64,000 bases of DNA, taken from positions 1-64,000 of the forward strand of contig BDIU01000307.1 of the NCBI GenBank assembly GCA_002118135.1. The letters run 5' to 3'. Source of the stretch: Trebouxia sp. TZW2008 (Eukaryota > Chlorophyta > Trebouxiophyceae > Trebouxiales > Trebouxiaceae). The position numbers and the translations under genes are program-made. Positions 1 to 11,900 of the stretch are shown here, piece after piece (position 1 is the stretch's first letter; each line of letters opens with the position of its first letter). Under the pieces are notes generated by a model. The model was not told the DNA's origin. It made no database searches and worked only from the letters and a program-made list of their open reading frames with translations.

Positions 1-501
1 CAGTTGTCTTGTTGTAAAAATTTGAACGCCTCTCTCCATTAGGGGAGAACACGAGATAAACACTCATAAGGGTCAAAAACGGTAGAGACCCCAGCCTGTG
101 GTATATGGTGATTGAGGGTATCATTGTTTTTCTTTTCCCCCACGGACCAGAGCAGCATCTAGCGCTGAATCCCAAACCCACCCTCAACACCTTCGCCACT
201 GGGTAAACAGCTGGGCAACAGCATGACAGCTATATAGGCTATATAGCTGTCGACAAAGATCAAGATGCAAGCAGAATTGCACATACACCTGTACATAGGC
301 TCACCACTGCACAGCATGCCGTCTGCGCTTAAACTTTCTCGCAGCTGAGGCCCAGCATTATGATGCAGCAGTGCTGCAGCAGCACTGGACGCAAGGGCAT
401 GATGTTGCTGCCATCTTGTCAGCCGGCTTTGATGTTGTGCACAAGGTTGCAAGCCTTGAGAATGGCAAGGTGTATTGTTACAGGTAGAACTGATAGGCGC
501 A
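1..501. other. Downstream flank of the L13a gene, no gene seen
   Basis: This stretch lies 3' of the ribosomal protein L13a gene. It contains the TGTAA poly(A) signal of that gene near its right end, but otherwise only short unconvincing reading frames without splice-consistent coding signal. I see no RNA gene or repeat in it. Confidence 0.5.
478..482 (-). terminator. TGTAA polyadenylation signal of the L13a gene
   Basis: TGTAA on the minus strand lies 19 nt after the TGA at 502-504. TGTAA is the established polyadenylation signal of chlorophyte green algae, usually close to the cleavage site. The position just after the stop implies a very short 3' UTR. Confidence 0.6.
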
Positions 502-1840
502 TCACGCCCCCTCTACAGTAGCAGTTGCCTTTGTTTTCAATGCCTTGAGCTTCCTCTTGGCAACATAGTACTCGTGACTGCGGGCCTTGCGTACATCTTC
601 CAATTCTTTGACTGCTTCCTGGTGCTTCCAGCCGACCTGTCAAACACAGAGCAATGAGATGGTTTGTTAGAACTAATGCATGAGTGTGCACAACCAAACA
701 GCAAAGAAGTCATCGGCGCATGTTAACCTGACAGTCAGCCAGAGCTTGTCTTCAGCAGGTCCCATTAGTATGCACTCATGCTGAGTGACACAGAGCCATG
801 GTGCAATGACAGGGGGGCACTTGTTGAATTGAAGACCACTGTCAAGCTGTCAATCAGATGGCGTGCTGCCGAGCTGATGGCAGGAGGCTGCAAATGTGAA
901 ACCACAAGTTGAGGGCGTACCGAGTTGGCTAGGTCTCCCAGCTTGCAGAATCTGTGACCATGCTGCAAGCGCAACACTTTCAATGCATCAGGCACCACAA
1001 GGCGCTTGACTTTGTCGTATGGGGGAGGTACACCTTCAAAGGCCTTGAACCTCTCAAGAGCTGCTGCACCTCTCTTGGTCTTGTGAGGCACCATCCTGCA
1101 AGTGTCATTTCAACTTCAGGATCATGCAGCCAAGGTACACTGCACAAGTTTACAGTGTGCATTGAATGCTGACTGCAGCTGGTGCAGTCACGCAACATGG
1201 TGAGCCTGTTGCGTCACTGCACCAGGCTAACCACAACGTCTCAAGAGCGCCTAGCAGCGCAGAGTTTGCTTTTCTTTCCTTTTTTGACAAGTGCACATTT
1301 TGCAATGCATGCTGACTGAAGCTAATGCAGCATTGCCTCACCCTCTGATTGTTCTCCACAGAATCTTGCTGGGAGCACGGAAGTGAATAGGTCCATGGCT
1401 TGGCTGAGTGTTCATCCTCTTTCTGAGAAACCTTTCATACTTCATTTTCTGTCGCACAATGCCGCCTGAAATGCAAATCTCCTCGGCCCTGACAACGACC
1501 TGCAGCAACCCAACAGGATTGCTATAGACGAATGCTGTTGCAGATCGTGTGTGCTGTCAACAGCGACGGCAAAGCTGCTGATGTTGCTATTTTGTTTCTA
1601 TTCACGTACCACTTGCTGACCATTCAACAGCTGCTTGGCGATAATTGATGCCAGCCGGCCCAGCATGTGCCCTCGGGCATCTACGACCACCGTCTACAGG
1701 CAAGAAAGTAAGCTGAACGTTGTTGTCTTGAACTGGTCACAAGTTTACAGCGACATACATGCTGTTGCTGACAAACAGACGGGTTGATGCGACGGGTGAA
1801 AGAAGCCTCCAGCTCGACCAAGCAAGCTCACCTGAACCAT
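502..1840 (-). CDS. RPL13A: 60S ribosomal protein L13a (uL13 family), complete
   Basis: This is a structural protein of the large cytosolic ribosomal subunit. It has five exons on the minus strand: 1832-1840, 1610-1693, 1342-1499, 921-1095 and 502-636, giving 186 aa. Phases all agree. The first exon is only nine bases (ATG GTT CAG, then GTGAGC). Family motifs read through cleanly: [17 protein letters not shown] at the N-terminus, [69 protein letters not shown] and [13 protein letters not shown]. It is slightly shorter than animal L13a (about 200 aa) because the basic C-terminal tail is trimmed. It shares a 295-bp spacer with the divergent gene starting at 2136, and a TGTAA signal follows the stop. 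Confidence 0.97.
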
Positions 1841-2135
1841 GACGGCAAGCCTTCACAATTCCCTTCCGCGACAATCGCGTACTTGCCAAGAGGAGCAAGA
1901 CATTCACGACTCGCCGCCTACTACTTGCAGGGGCGCTACCACTTTTCCGTCCTCGTTACATGCGAGCGTTAAAAAATGCGCAAGCTGTATCCTGAATGTC
2001 GCAGCTTGCTCAACGTCGCCCGTGACCATGCTGGACAGGCTTGGCCGGTGCAGCGGTCAGCAGCTCGTGGCTGCCGTCTTCGGGTGACCGGCTTTGGCCA
2101 TATGCCGGTGTGGGCCGGCTCTCAGCTGCAGCGGG
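1841..2135. promoter_or_regulatory. Bidirectional promoter between the L13a and AT-hook protein genes
   Basis: The two start codons at 1840 (minus) and 2136 (plus) are separated by 295 bp. The spacer is visibly enriched in CG dinucleotides compared with the CG-poor gene interiors, as expected of an unmethylated promoter. No clear TATA box is seen. Its role as a shared promoter is inferred from geometry and composition. Confidence 0.5.
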
Positions 2136-5100
2136 ATGGCTGACTACAGCAGCTATACCAAGGAACAGCTGGTGCAAGAGGTTTTGAAGAAGGAGGAGTC
2201 AAAGCAGAAGTGCAAGGAGAAGCTGGTACTAGTCCGATGCAACTCAACCCCTTTGCTTGCTGCCCCATACGTGCTGTTGCCACGTGACTCAAGACTTGTG
2301 TGCACTGCAGAAAAAGTTTCATGAGCACTTTGTGAACGCTAAGGAGTTGATCGCCCTCAACAAGAGCCTGAACGAGAAAGTTGCAGCCGGTGAGCTGCAG
2401 CAAAAGCAAAGAGGACAAGAGCTTGAGACTCTGAAAGGCAGAGTCAAAGCAAGCGACAAGGCCAAGCAAGATGTGCATGATGCCGTGACACAAAAGCAGC
2501 AGTAAGACACCATTGTGTTGTCATGTTGGCCTTTGTTCTTGCAAAGTCACGCATCCCTGTCTGAAGCAATGGCAGAGTTGTGCTTTGTGTGAGACTCAAC
2601 TGTCAACCCGCTGGTGACCTTGGCATGAGAGCGTCTGTGACACAACTCAGCGCCTGAGTTGATGCAAGTGCTGCACCACTTTGCTCAGAGCATAGTGTCT
2701 ACAGCTGCTTCTAATTGCAGTGACATTGCCGTGCACATTTTCACACAGAGCAGGGTGTCACAACCACTTCTGTTTGCAATTGCATCAGCATGCGCAATTT
2801 TATTCAGAGTCTTGTAACACAACTGCTTCTATTCACAGCCACAGCAGCATGCACAATTGTGCAGAGATTATAATATCACCATGGCTTCTGTTTGCCACCA
2901 CATCAGCAGTCACATCAGCATGCAAAATGTTGCACAGAGTAAAAGTCACATCTTGCTTCTGTTTGCAGTCACATCAGCAGTCTGGAGCAGCAGCTGCAGA
3001 AAGCACATAGGCGTGCTGACCAAGCAGAGCTGGTGAGCAAGAAGGCAGAGGCAAGCAGTGCGCAGTCCGCTACCATGCAGCAGAGCCTGCAAGCTGAGCT
3101 GGACTCCTTCCGCAAACAGCTCTCTGGCCTTGAAGTGGCCCTTCAGAAGCTGGAGCAGCGCCAGAAGGTGTGTCATTGAATTGTGTTGTACGTGCAAACA
3201 TAGTCTTGTTTCCTGTTTTGTGAGGTGTTCACACTACCCCTGCTGTCTGATGTATGCCTTCTTGGATTCTGTTTGCAATAAAGCATTCTTCAATGCTGAC
3301 TTGCAGAACAAACAGGCTCATCCTCCCACACTTGTTGTCCATCTTTCTATGAGTTGGATAGCTGCATACAGTGCTGCCTGTTGCAGCCCAATATGAAGGC
3401 ACAAGCTGGCTGGGTGAGATACGTGCTTGGTCGCACAAACCCAGCATACATGCAGGCACGTATAGCTGTTATCAGTGTCTCTCATGTCCTCAGTGCATGA
3501 TGTTTCTGCAGGACCACGATGAAGTTGTGTCATCGTTGAAGGCTAGGGCAGGTCAGCATAACCAAGCTCAGCCTGCAGACAGCCTGCCCTCCACTCAGGC
3601 CTGCTCTGGAGATACCAATGATGACAGGTGACGCTGCGCTTTCTTCTTGCAAGGTGTCAACATGCATGGCTGATGGATGACAGTCCCATGCCTTGCTAGC
3701 AGGAGCACTGCAGCCTCTGCGTGACTTTGTCTTCATTGACGCGTTGCATGCATGCAATTTGATTTGTCTTGTCAACGCACACTCTGATTGTACCTGGTCT
3801 TGTATGCCCTGTTCCGTCACGTCTGCCTCCAAGCACACTTCTGCAGCTTGCCATAGCAAACTGTGTTCTCTGCATGTACAGTGCACACAGCTACGCATAG
3901 ATCATGCAGTATGTGTTGTTTCTGAGCAGGCGTGCTGCTGATTTGCAGGGAGCAAGTGCAGCTGCGGTCTAATGTGGCCCAGCTGCAGCAGCAGTTTGAT
4001 GTATGCCAGGAGGTACAGAGAAGCATGCAGCTTGAGATGAGCAATTGGCGTGTAGCATTCAGCGGCTTCACACATGCCCTCAACCCATCAGCTGATGCAA
4101 TAGCCACATCTCAGCTCATGCAAATAAGCCCTGTGGGAGGTGAAGGGTCCAACATCATGCCGAGGCAGGGGTCCAGGCCAGACCCCCCAGAACTCAGGGG
4201 TTTGCAAGGGAGCTCACCTCCAGCTGGTGTGTCACAGGTTGTGCACCAAGGGACGCCTCATGCCGGCAGCACAGCAGGTGAGGCGGAAAAGCTCACATAT
4301 TGACACAATTTGCACAGCTCACAAGCGAATGCAGCTGTCAGTTTGTCAATCGCATATGTGCAGATGTTAGGCTTTTAGCGTACATGATTTGGCTGAGCAG
4401 ATCTCTTTGCCTTCACAATCTCTCAGGTCTGCTGGCATGCGTGGACCTGGCATTCCACAGGCCATGCAGGCTACGGCATGGTGGTCCTAGTTGCATCTGC
4501 CGCTATCGTATTATGTCGTGTAGATGGTAGAACGTCATGCGGCATGGGATGCTGACACGTGCTGCACATTCTTGCAGGTGATGGTCATGATGTGGGCCGG
4601 CATGAGACCCTGGGTGCTGGCAGCGACAACATGAGCGACGGCATTGGCACATCTGGCAGTCTGATGCAACCAGCCAAGAACCAGCCTAGTCCTGGAATCC
4701 GCCTTCTGCCCTCACACATCCCCCAGGCGCTCCAAGTAGGGGTTCAGTTTCACCCCCACCCCCCACAGCTGGTTGCCACCCTGCCACAGCTGCGCATTGT
4801 AGGGCATGACTTGCCTGGCAGCCCAAAAGCGGAGTCTCCCAAGCGCAAAACCATAGCCCTTCAGCCTGGTGCTCTTGTCCCTAGTACCCTCAGGAACCGC
4901 AAGAGGCAGAATGTTCAGGCTAGCCTTGAGCAGCAAGCTGCCCAGAAGAGGACTCACACATCTGCACAGCAGCATCAGCAGCAGCAGCCACAGCGGCAGC
5001 AGCAGCGGCAGGATGACTTCAGCAGCAGTGGCAGCTTGCAAGCTTACATGGCCAAGTTTGGCATCCATGAGAGCGATGCCACAGCTGTGGACTTCCTTGA

Positions 5101-7960
5101 GCTGCAGATGGGGCGGATCACCCACCCTGATGATGATGAGGACATTCCCAATCAGGCTGCCACAGTGTCTTCTGTTGCCCGTGACATCTGCTGTGCATGG
5201 CAGATGGGTCAATGCCCTCAGGCGTGCATTCTGGCAGCAGTTGTGGCGTCCTTCCTTGAGTGTGCAGCACCCCCTGCAGAGCTTCAAACGCCGCACAGCA
5301 TGCATAGCATGAACCCTGAGCCAGGGGAGGGGTCAGACCCTAAGCCCAGCCGAGGGGGCAAGTCTGACCCCACAGGGGTTTTGACAGGGTTGGAGCAGCA
5401 ACCCATGGCCAGTTTGTGGTGCTGTTCTTCTGCCAGAAAGCGCAGCAGCCTCACATGGTTGCTGCAATGTGTTGCACAACTGGATGTGCTGCTCAGCTCG
5501 CCACCTAAGACACCCCTTGCAGAGACTCCTCAGGTCGTTGGCGCAGGCCCCTCTGTTCCCCATGCACCCACCCCTAAGCGGCGGGGGCGCCCCCCTGGCA
5601 GCAGAAACAAGAAGACCCTGCAGCGCTTGGGAATTTCAACTGCTCCCCCACCTCAGCAGCAGCAGCAGCAGCAGCAGCAGTCAGGGAAGATTGCTCCACA
5701 TGCGCAGTCACATGGGCAGGGCAGGGCTATTGAGCCATTGAAGCAGGGGGCATTTCTAAGTGCCCTGCATCAGCAGGTACTGTACTACCTGGGCCAGGCA
5801 TGTCAGGTCAAGGGCAGCGGTCCCTTTGAGTCAGAGCTGTGCTGTCTATCAGCAGCAGCTGCAGCACTGGCACGCTTGAATGGCAAGATGCAGGTAAGCA
5901 CTTGAGTTCAGGCTCAACATGCCATGCTCATTCCCTGAAGTGCAGTACAGCAATGTATGTTGGCTGTTGCAGTTCAACTGCACAGGCTGTAGTGATGTAA
6001 AGCACCGCAGGTGAATCTAGCCTGAGTAGCTCTGCCTGCATCACTTGTGATATGTAAACGCGCAACAGTGCTGACAGTTCACCTGTAGGTGTTTTGTCAA
6101 ATCCAGGGTGTGCTTCTGTTTGCTGAAGCAACTTGTCACATGTGCTGCAAGCATGGCGTGCTGCTGAAGTCACATTCAGCTCATCAATTTGCACAGTCCA
6201 ACATTTACATCATGCTGTCAGCAGCTTCATGGAACACTGACGCATCGCTCACTCGTAATCTGTTCACACACCGACACTGACTACAATGAACAAAGACAAT
6301 TCATAGCTGCGAGACGCCACTCTTGCAGCGTCAAGACGTGTTGTGTTCCTTTTGCTGCAGGCAGTCAGGGTGCAGACTCTAGATGTGCTCAAACGCATTG
6401 CACTGCCAACCAAGACCAAGCTCCAGTGCATCGCAGCAGCTCTGGAGGTGTGGCCTGAGGCCATGACCCCTGAGCCCCTGCTACCCCCACTGCACCCCCA
6501 CAGCCCGGCGCCAGCCAACACCTGCAACCTGACCATGCTGTGTGCTCATGCCACCCTGCAAAGCATGACGCAGCAGCTGTTACCGCCTCAGAGCTCTGCT
6601 GAGTCACAGCCTGAGGCAAGCAAACACACTGATGTTTCAGACAGGCACAAGCAGGTCCTGCAGCAGTGGAGCTGCAGTCAGCTGACCCAGGCAGCTGCTG
6701 CACAGCTGCATGGCTTGTACCACAGGCACTGGCAGCAAAAGCGGCAGCAGCAGCAGCTGCCCAATGCAGGAGCAGTGGCCACAGCCGCCCAGGCTGACAG
6801 ACTCGTCACAGGTGCTGCTGGTGTTGACCGCCCACACTGCTCAGAGATACAGGATTCTGCTGCTTGCCCTCAGCTTGCACAGCATGTGGGTGCACCATCA
6901 TGGTCAGCTGCTGCTGGCGCATTGCTGGCAGAGCTAGACCTGCTGAGTGATGGCAATCAGAGCGGGGCAGATGTGAGATGGCAGCAGGTGCAGCAGTCAC
7001 TGCCGCTTGCTGTTGGCTGCCTGGGCTGGCAGTGGGCGTTTTCACAGGTGAGCACCCCAACACAGTGTAGTGCCGCAATACCCCTCCCTCATGCTGTCAA
7101 GCATCCTGCAAGACCTGCTAAGCAAATTTGTGCGGGGTTGTTGCTGACATTTGCAACACCATCATGTGTATTGATGTGTAGGCTGCTGCTGCGCTGTTGG
7201 TGACATCATTGCTTAACCACATTGAATTGTAGCAGCATGGACTGAGCTGTCCTTGTCCAGAAGGCTGTCGAAGCTGCAAAATTGATACCATGGACACACA
7301 TGATGAATGGGTGCTAATGTGGTGCAGGTGGTGAAAGACAGACTGGCTTGCAATTTACAGCAGCTGCTGCCCAAAGCTGTCAGCGGCGATGCCACGTCAA
7401 AGACACTAGTGAAGCGTCTGGTTGGGTGCCTGAAGCAAGTGCTGCCTGTCCTGGCCAGACAGGTTTCCCACAAGTCCACGGCCCAAAGCACAGCATTGCA
7501 AGCAGTGCTGCAAGATGTTCATCACAGTGCTGGTCTTCATCAACAGAAGTCGCTGCAAAAGCTGGTGCACAATGTGATGAGTCAGTTCCCAGGGACTGCT
7601 GTTGCACATGACACAGCAGCTGTGCCGCCTTGCCAGAACCAGAATCAGCCTGAAATGAACCCTTCTAATCAGCCGCTGCCGGGTCCTGTGATGAGTAAAA
7701 ACCCTATTCAGTCTCTTCCAGATGCCATCAACCCTGCAGACCCTAGTAGTACTCAGCCGGCGCCAAATGTCATGGATAGTGCACGGAACCCAGAGCCAGG
7801 TCAACTGCAAGACATTGACATGCCACAGGCAGAAGAGTTGCCTGAGAAGATTGACTTGGCTGCTGCACCCGTTTGTACTGTCAGTCAGCCTGTAACAGAG
7901 GCTGCGCCTTCTGAAAATCAAAGGCATCACGCTCTGGGTGTCGAAATAGAAAAAATATGA
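2136..7960 (+). CDS. Large coiled-coil and AT-hook protein, function unknown
   Basis: Eight phase-consistent exons give about 1186 aa: 2136-2225, 2311-2501, 2969-3167, 3512-3627, 3949-4277, 4578-5893, 6361-7047 and 7328-7960. The start MADYSSYTKEQLVQEV is the first Met compatible with the downstream frame and leads into a strongly charged coiled coil spanning exons 1-5 (for example NKSLNEKVAAGELQQKQ and SLEQQLQKAHRRADQAEL). The long exon 6 has Gln-rich tracts and a canonical AT-hook, KRRGRPPGSRNKK, near base 5575, which binds the minor groove of AT-rich DNA. Exon 7 holds a helical segment around LDVLKRIALPTKTKLQC. The C-terminus is Pro/Gln/Ser-rich. The domains suggest a nuclear scaffold or transcription-related protein, but I do not recognise the family. 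TGTAA follows 20 nt after the stop. Confidence 0.85.
2660..2968 (+). repeat. Tandem copies of the exon 3 acceptor region
   Basis: Upstream of the acceptor at 2968, intron 2 contains four or five imperfect copies, roughly 70-80 bp each, of a segment reading like CTTCTGTTTGCAGTCACATC followed by AGCATGCACAATT. The last copy is the functional acceptor of exon 3. The array is tandem duplication of an intron-exon junction, as seen at many exons in this window. Confidence 0.6.
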
Positions 7961-8976
7961 CGTAGTGCTAGTTGTCAGTCTGTAAGTGACTTGTCTCTAC
8001 TGCTTTTATAGCTTTACATCCAAATAAAGTTCAGTGATCAGAGTTCTGGCCAATAAATAATCTCAAGCGCAGGGTTGCAAGCACATCAACGTACAACGTA
8101 TATCTGTAAAGCATCAGCAGGAGCCATCTGGCACAATTGCGATGCATAACATCATGCCAGCATGCTGCTGTTTAAGTCCAAATCGTAGACCTGCTGCATG
8201 CGCTGGCTGACAGCACTACGTGAGCAAGCAATCGATTGCTGCCACACAATGCCTGATCACTATCAGCTTGCACACAACCTGACACACTGGAAGTCTTGGA
8301 GCAAGATCATGGACCAAATTCCATCTGCTTATTGCATGCAAGCAACCATCTCTTGTACACATTATTGGGCAAAGACACGGATGCGTTATTCCACAGAGAC
8401 ACTACCAATATTGGGTGGCAATGCCAGAGTTGCTGCTGTTGTGGGTGTCTACATACACAAGTGTTTTCAAGTCTTCCTCACTGTCCAAGGGCTGCATGCC
8501 TGCTGGAAACTACAACTCGTCATACACACCATACTGTACAGCCTATAATACCTCAACCCTCAGCCATTGGCTCAAAGTCTGTGATACAGGTGTCAGCAGA
8601 GGCAAAACCTTCCTGCATAAGCACACCAGGCATTCTGTGTCAGGCGCTGTTTCATGGTGTCTAGAACAGTTGTCACTTTGTTTGATCCTGCAACACTCGC
8701 TTATTTCAAAAAAAATGTCATTGTACCCAGCTGTGCCAGTACCCAGGCATCAGCCAGGTGTGCCTTTGCAGGACATGCTGATGTTGCGTGTGCACTGCCT
8801 AATTGTAGCGACCTCAGCTTATGTTGCTACGTTTGACATGCTGGTTGATCATTACGTTGGAACACGTGACATGAATATCTGAGCATATGGAAGTGATGTT
8901 GAAGGGCAGTTTATGATTTTGCGTGCATCAGGAAGAGATGCTGTGAACACAATACTGATGCCATGTGTTCACTGTA
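7961..8976. other. Intergenic region between convergent genes
   Basis: This is the 3' space shared by the AT-hook gene (plus) and the monooxygenase gene (minus). Apart from the TGTAA/AATAAA motifs and one arm of the hairpin at 8923-8992, I see no supported gene; the open frames here are short and have no recognisable motif. Confidence 0.5.
7981..7985 (+). terminator. TGTAA polyadenylation signal of the AT-hook protein gene
   Basis: TGTAA begins 21 nt after the TGA at 7958-7960. An AATAAA also occurs at 8023-8028 but is a weaker candidate in a chlorophyte. Confidence 0.55.
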
Positions 8977-8992
8977 TCACTTCCTGATGCAC
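8923..8992. repeat. 29-bp inverted repeat (hairpin) at the 3' end of the monooxygenase gene
   Basis: The left arm 8923-8951 starts GTGCATCAGGAAG and the right arm is 8964-8992. They pair over 29 positions with three mismatches around a 12-nt loop. The right arm overlaps the proposed stop codon (8977) of the FAD monooxygenase gene. It could be a small terminal-inverted-repeat element, a small-RNA precursor or an RNA 3'-end structure. Confidence 0.65.
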
Positions 8993-11900
8993 ATATGCAT
9001 CAGTTTAGGCGTGAGTGACCAAGATGCTGTAATGGCCCATTGAACATTGAGCCTCAGATGACACAGTAAGGTAAGCAGCACCTGTGGTTGCCAGAGTGGC
9101 TTGAATGTGGGAATGTACAGGTACTGCTCCTTATCAGCAGTGCTGGACGCAGTTTTACCCTTCACGTACACAGTTTTTACCCTGGGCAGCCGCTCTGTCT
9201 CATAGCTGCAATACAGAGCTAAATCAATCACAACAGGAGTGATAGCAATCAGCCTTCAAAGGATGATAGTAGCAACACACAAAGGCAACTTACAACCTTG
9301 TCAAGCTGTAAGCTGTTGTGGCCGATTGTCAAGTGATTGGTCATGCTATGTACCTCTGGTACGCTTTGTGGAGGCCAAGCTCTCACAGGAATTTTTGTGC
9401 CTACTAGGGTGCTGTTGTTAACTGTTCACTTGCGTCATGTTACGCCTTCGCATCATAGTATGTACTCCAAGGGCTACACGGCAGACAGTTTGACTGTAAT
9501 TGTGCGAGTGCCACAAACACAGCACTAGAAATGTTTCCAAGAAAAGGGCTCGCTTGAAACTAGAAGACATTGATGAAATTGTGTGTCCAGTTGAAACGCT
9601 GTCTGTCTGTCAGTCAACTGTCTCAGTGGCCCAGACACACTTGAAAGGTGTGCAGCGCAACAAGCATGCTGTCTGCAAGTTTGAACAGTGATGATGCCTT
9701 ACTTGCGGAGGGCTTGAGGGTTCAGCCCTTGTCTCTTGAGATGCCAGGCCAATACAACGCCATCCTCAATTGCCAGACAGAAACCCTGACCTGTAGACAC
9801 ATGGGCAAACTTTGTGACAGTAATAACACCATTTTACACGATCTAGCACAGGTGCTTTGTGTGATGTCTTACGCAAGTCTTGTCTATCCAGGGAGGCTTC
9901 TTTTCAGCATCACGGTAGGGACATCTGATACTGATTCACTCGTGCTCACCACTGACAGTGATTGAGGTCATAGCTGGCCTTGCATTGGCTGATGAAATCA
10001 TGCAAAAGTTGATACTTGTGGCAGAGTAGTGTACTGAAGCGGTATGCACCATTGTTGGTTATGGCATGAGCAACAAAAGCAGGTGTTTCACAATAGCAAA
10101 TGTACCATTGTTGATGGTAGCATGAGCAGCATCTCCTAGCAAGGTCACTCTGCCTCGGCCCCATATGCCCTTGCCACCACAGCTCCCATTGTCTGCCTGA
10201 CTACCGCTTTTTTGGACATCAGTTGCTGGTGATGTTGCACCATGAGTAGCTTTGCGTGGTTCACACTCGCCTGCAGTAGAGGCAACCACATTGCACGCTT
10301 GACGGCTTCTGTTTTGCTCAGCTCACCAGCTGAGGCATGCATTCACTTGCAATCTACGCTTCTAGACACAAAGAAGCCTGACTCTCAAGCAATGTTATTC
10401 AAAGACTGCAGGCAGGATCACTTGATGCTTCTGAATTGTGTAGAGCAATTTTGATTTCCAACCTGAACAGCATTCATAATGGCAGAAGTAGAAATGACAC
10501 TTATCAACACCATCATCATCATCACCACCATGATTATCACTTAACACCTGAGCTGGTGTGTGTGTTGCACAAGTCTTGTCTGACCCACCTATGTTTTCCT
10601 TGTTATGACTTGCATCATCTGTGCATTTGGCTTGTGGCGCCAATCCAGCTTCCGACTTATGGTTTGTAGATGCACCATACTTCAACTGGGAGAGGTCCCG
10701 GGTGTAGAGCCCATGTTGAGTGACCGTAGCTGGGTCAGTGTTCTTGAGCAGGTCCAACACTTGCGCTGGGAAGTCTGAGAAGACTCTCAACGCGTTCTAC
10801 AAACAAGAACATGTGTTGCATGTGAGCCAACATGTCGTGCCCTGTATAGTTGCGGTGGGCTGCTATCCAAGTATGCACTTGATGTCCAAAAGCCAGCTGC
10901 TTGCATGACAGAGGCCAACAAAGTGTCATGCATGCAAAGGTCAATGCATTCTGCAATGGCAAAGTTGATATTTCGGACAAAGCTCTCTGCATGTCAGAGG
11001 CCAGTCAGGTGTCGCTACTGCAAAGGCAATCTTAGCCGCAAGCAGATAGTCTTTGCTTTCCTTGCCTACATACACCTCAATGCAAAAGGAATCTAGCTTG
11101 CAGTTTGACCTCAAGTGCTCTGCCAGTAACAGCATCTCCTTGACTGGCTCTCACAGTGCGCACTTCTGGATCAAAGTCAACACCAGCGCCAATGACATGT
11201 GCCATAGGCAAATGCAAGATCCAAGTCCAGGCTCTGTCCCTTGTGCTTTCAATGACGGTTCCAATGCTGATTACTTAGTTGGTGGATTGATCAACCGACT
11301 GAACAATTGATTGATTGCAGGAAGTCTGACCTCAAGCGCTCCACCAGTAGCAGCGTCTCCTTGACTGGCTCTCACAGTGCGCACTTCTGGGTCAAAGTCA
11401 ACACCAGCATCAATGACATCTGCCACAGGAGATTGCAAGATCCAAGTCCAGGCTCTGTCCCGTGTGCTTTCAATGGTGCCCATAGGCAGAATCAAAGCCC
11501 CTCTAGACTCTGCTGCTGTTGGCCATTTGTGCCAGCCAGGCAATGTATATCTTCTGCAAGCAGCCTCAATTCAGTTATCTCTGTCCCTTTTGCTTTCAGT
11601 GTTGTCCATGGGCAGAATCAAAGCCCCTCTTGACTCGGCTGCTGTTGACCATTTGTGCCAGCCAGGCAATGTATATCTCCTGCAAGCAGTCTACATCCAG
11701 TTGTCTCTGTTCCTTGTGCTTTCAGTGGTACCCACAGGCAGAATCAAGGCCGCTCTGGATTCTGCTGCTGTTGGCCATTTGTGCCAGCCAGGCAATGGAT
11801 ATCTCCTGCAAGCAGCCTTCAGTGGTCTGTCCCTAGCGCTTTCAGTGATGTCCACAGGCAGGATCAAAGCCCCTACAGACTCTGCTGCTGGTGGCTGTTT

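Noticed and set aside
9648..9965. Plus-strand SDTDSLVL resembling the DTDS motif of family B DNA polymerases.
   Set aside because: It is antisense to monooxygenase exon 9 and its intron, with no other polymerase motif nearby.
10495..10560. Plus-strand polyhistidine run (CATCAT repeats).
   Set aside because: A short microsatellite in an intron of the minus-strand monooxygenase gene; no coding context.
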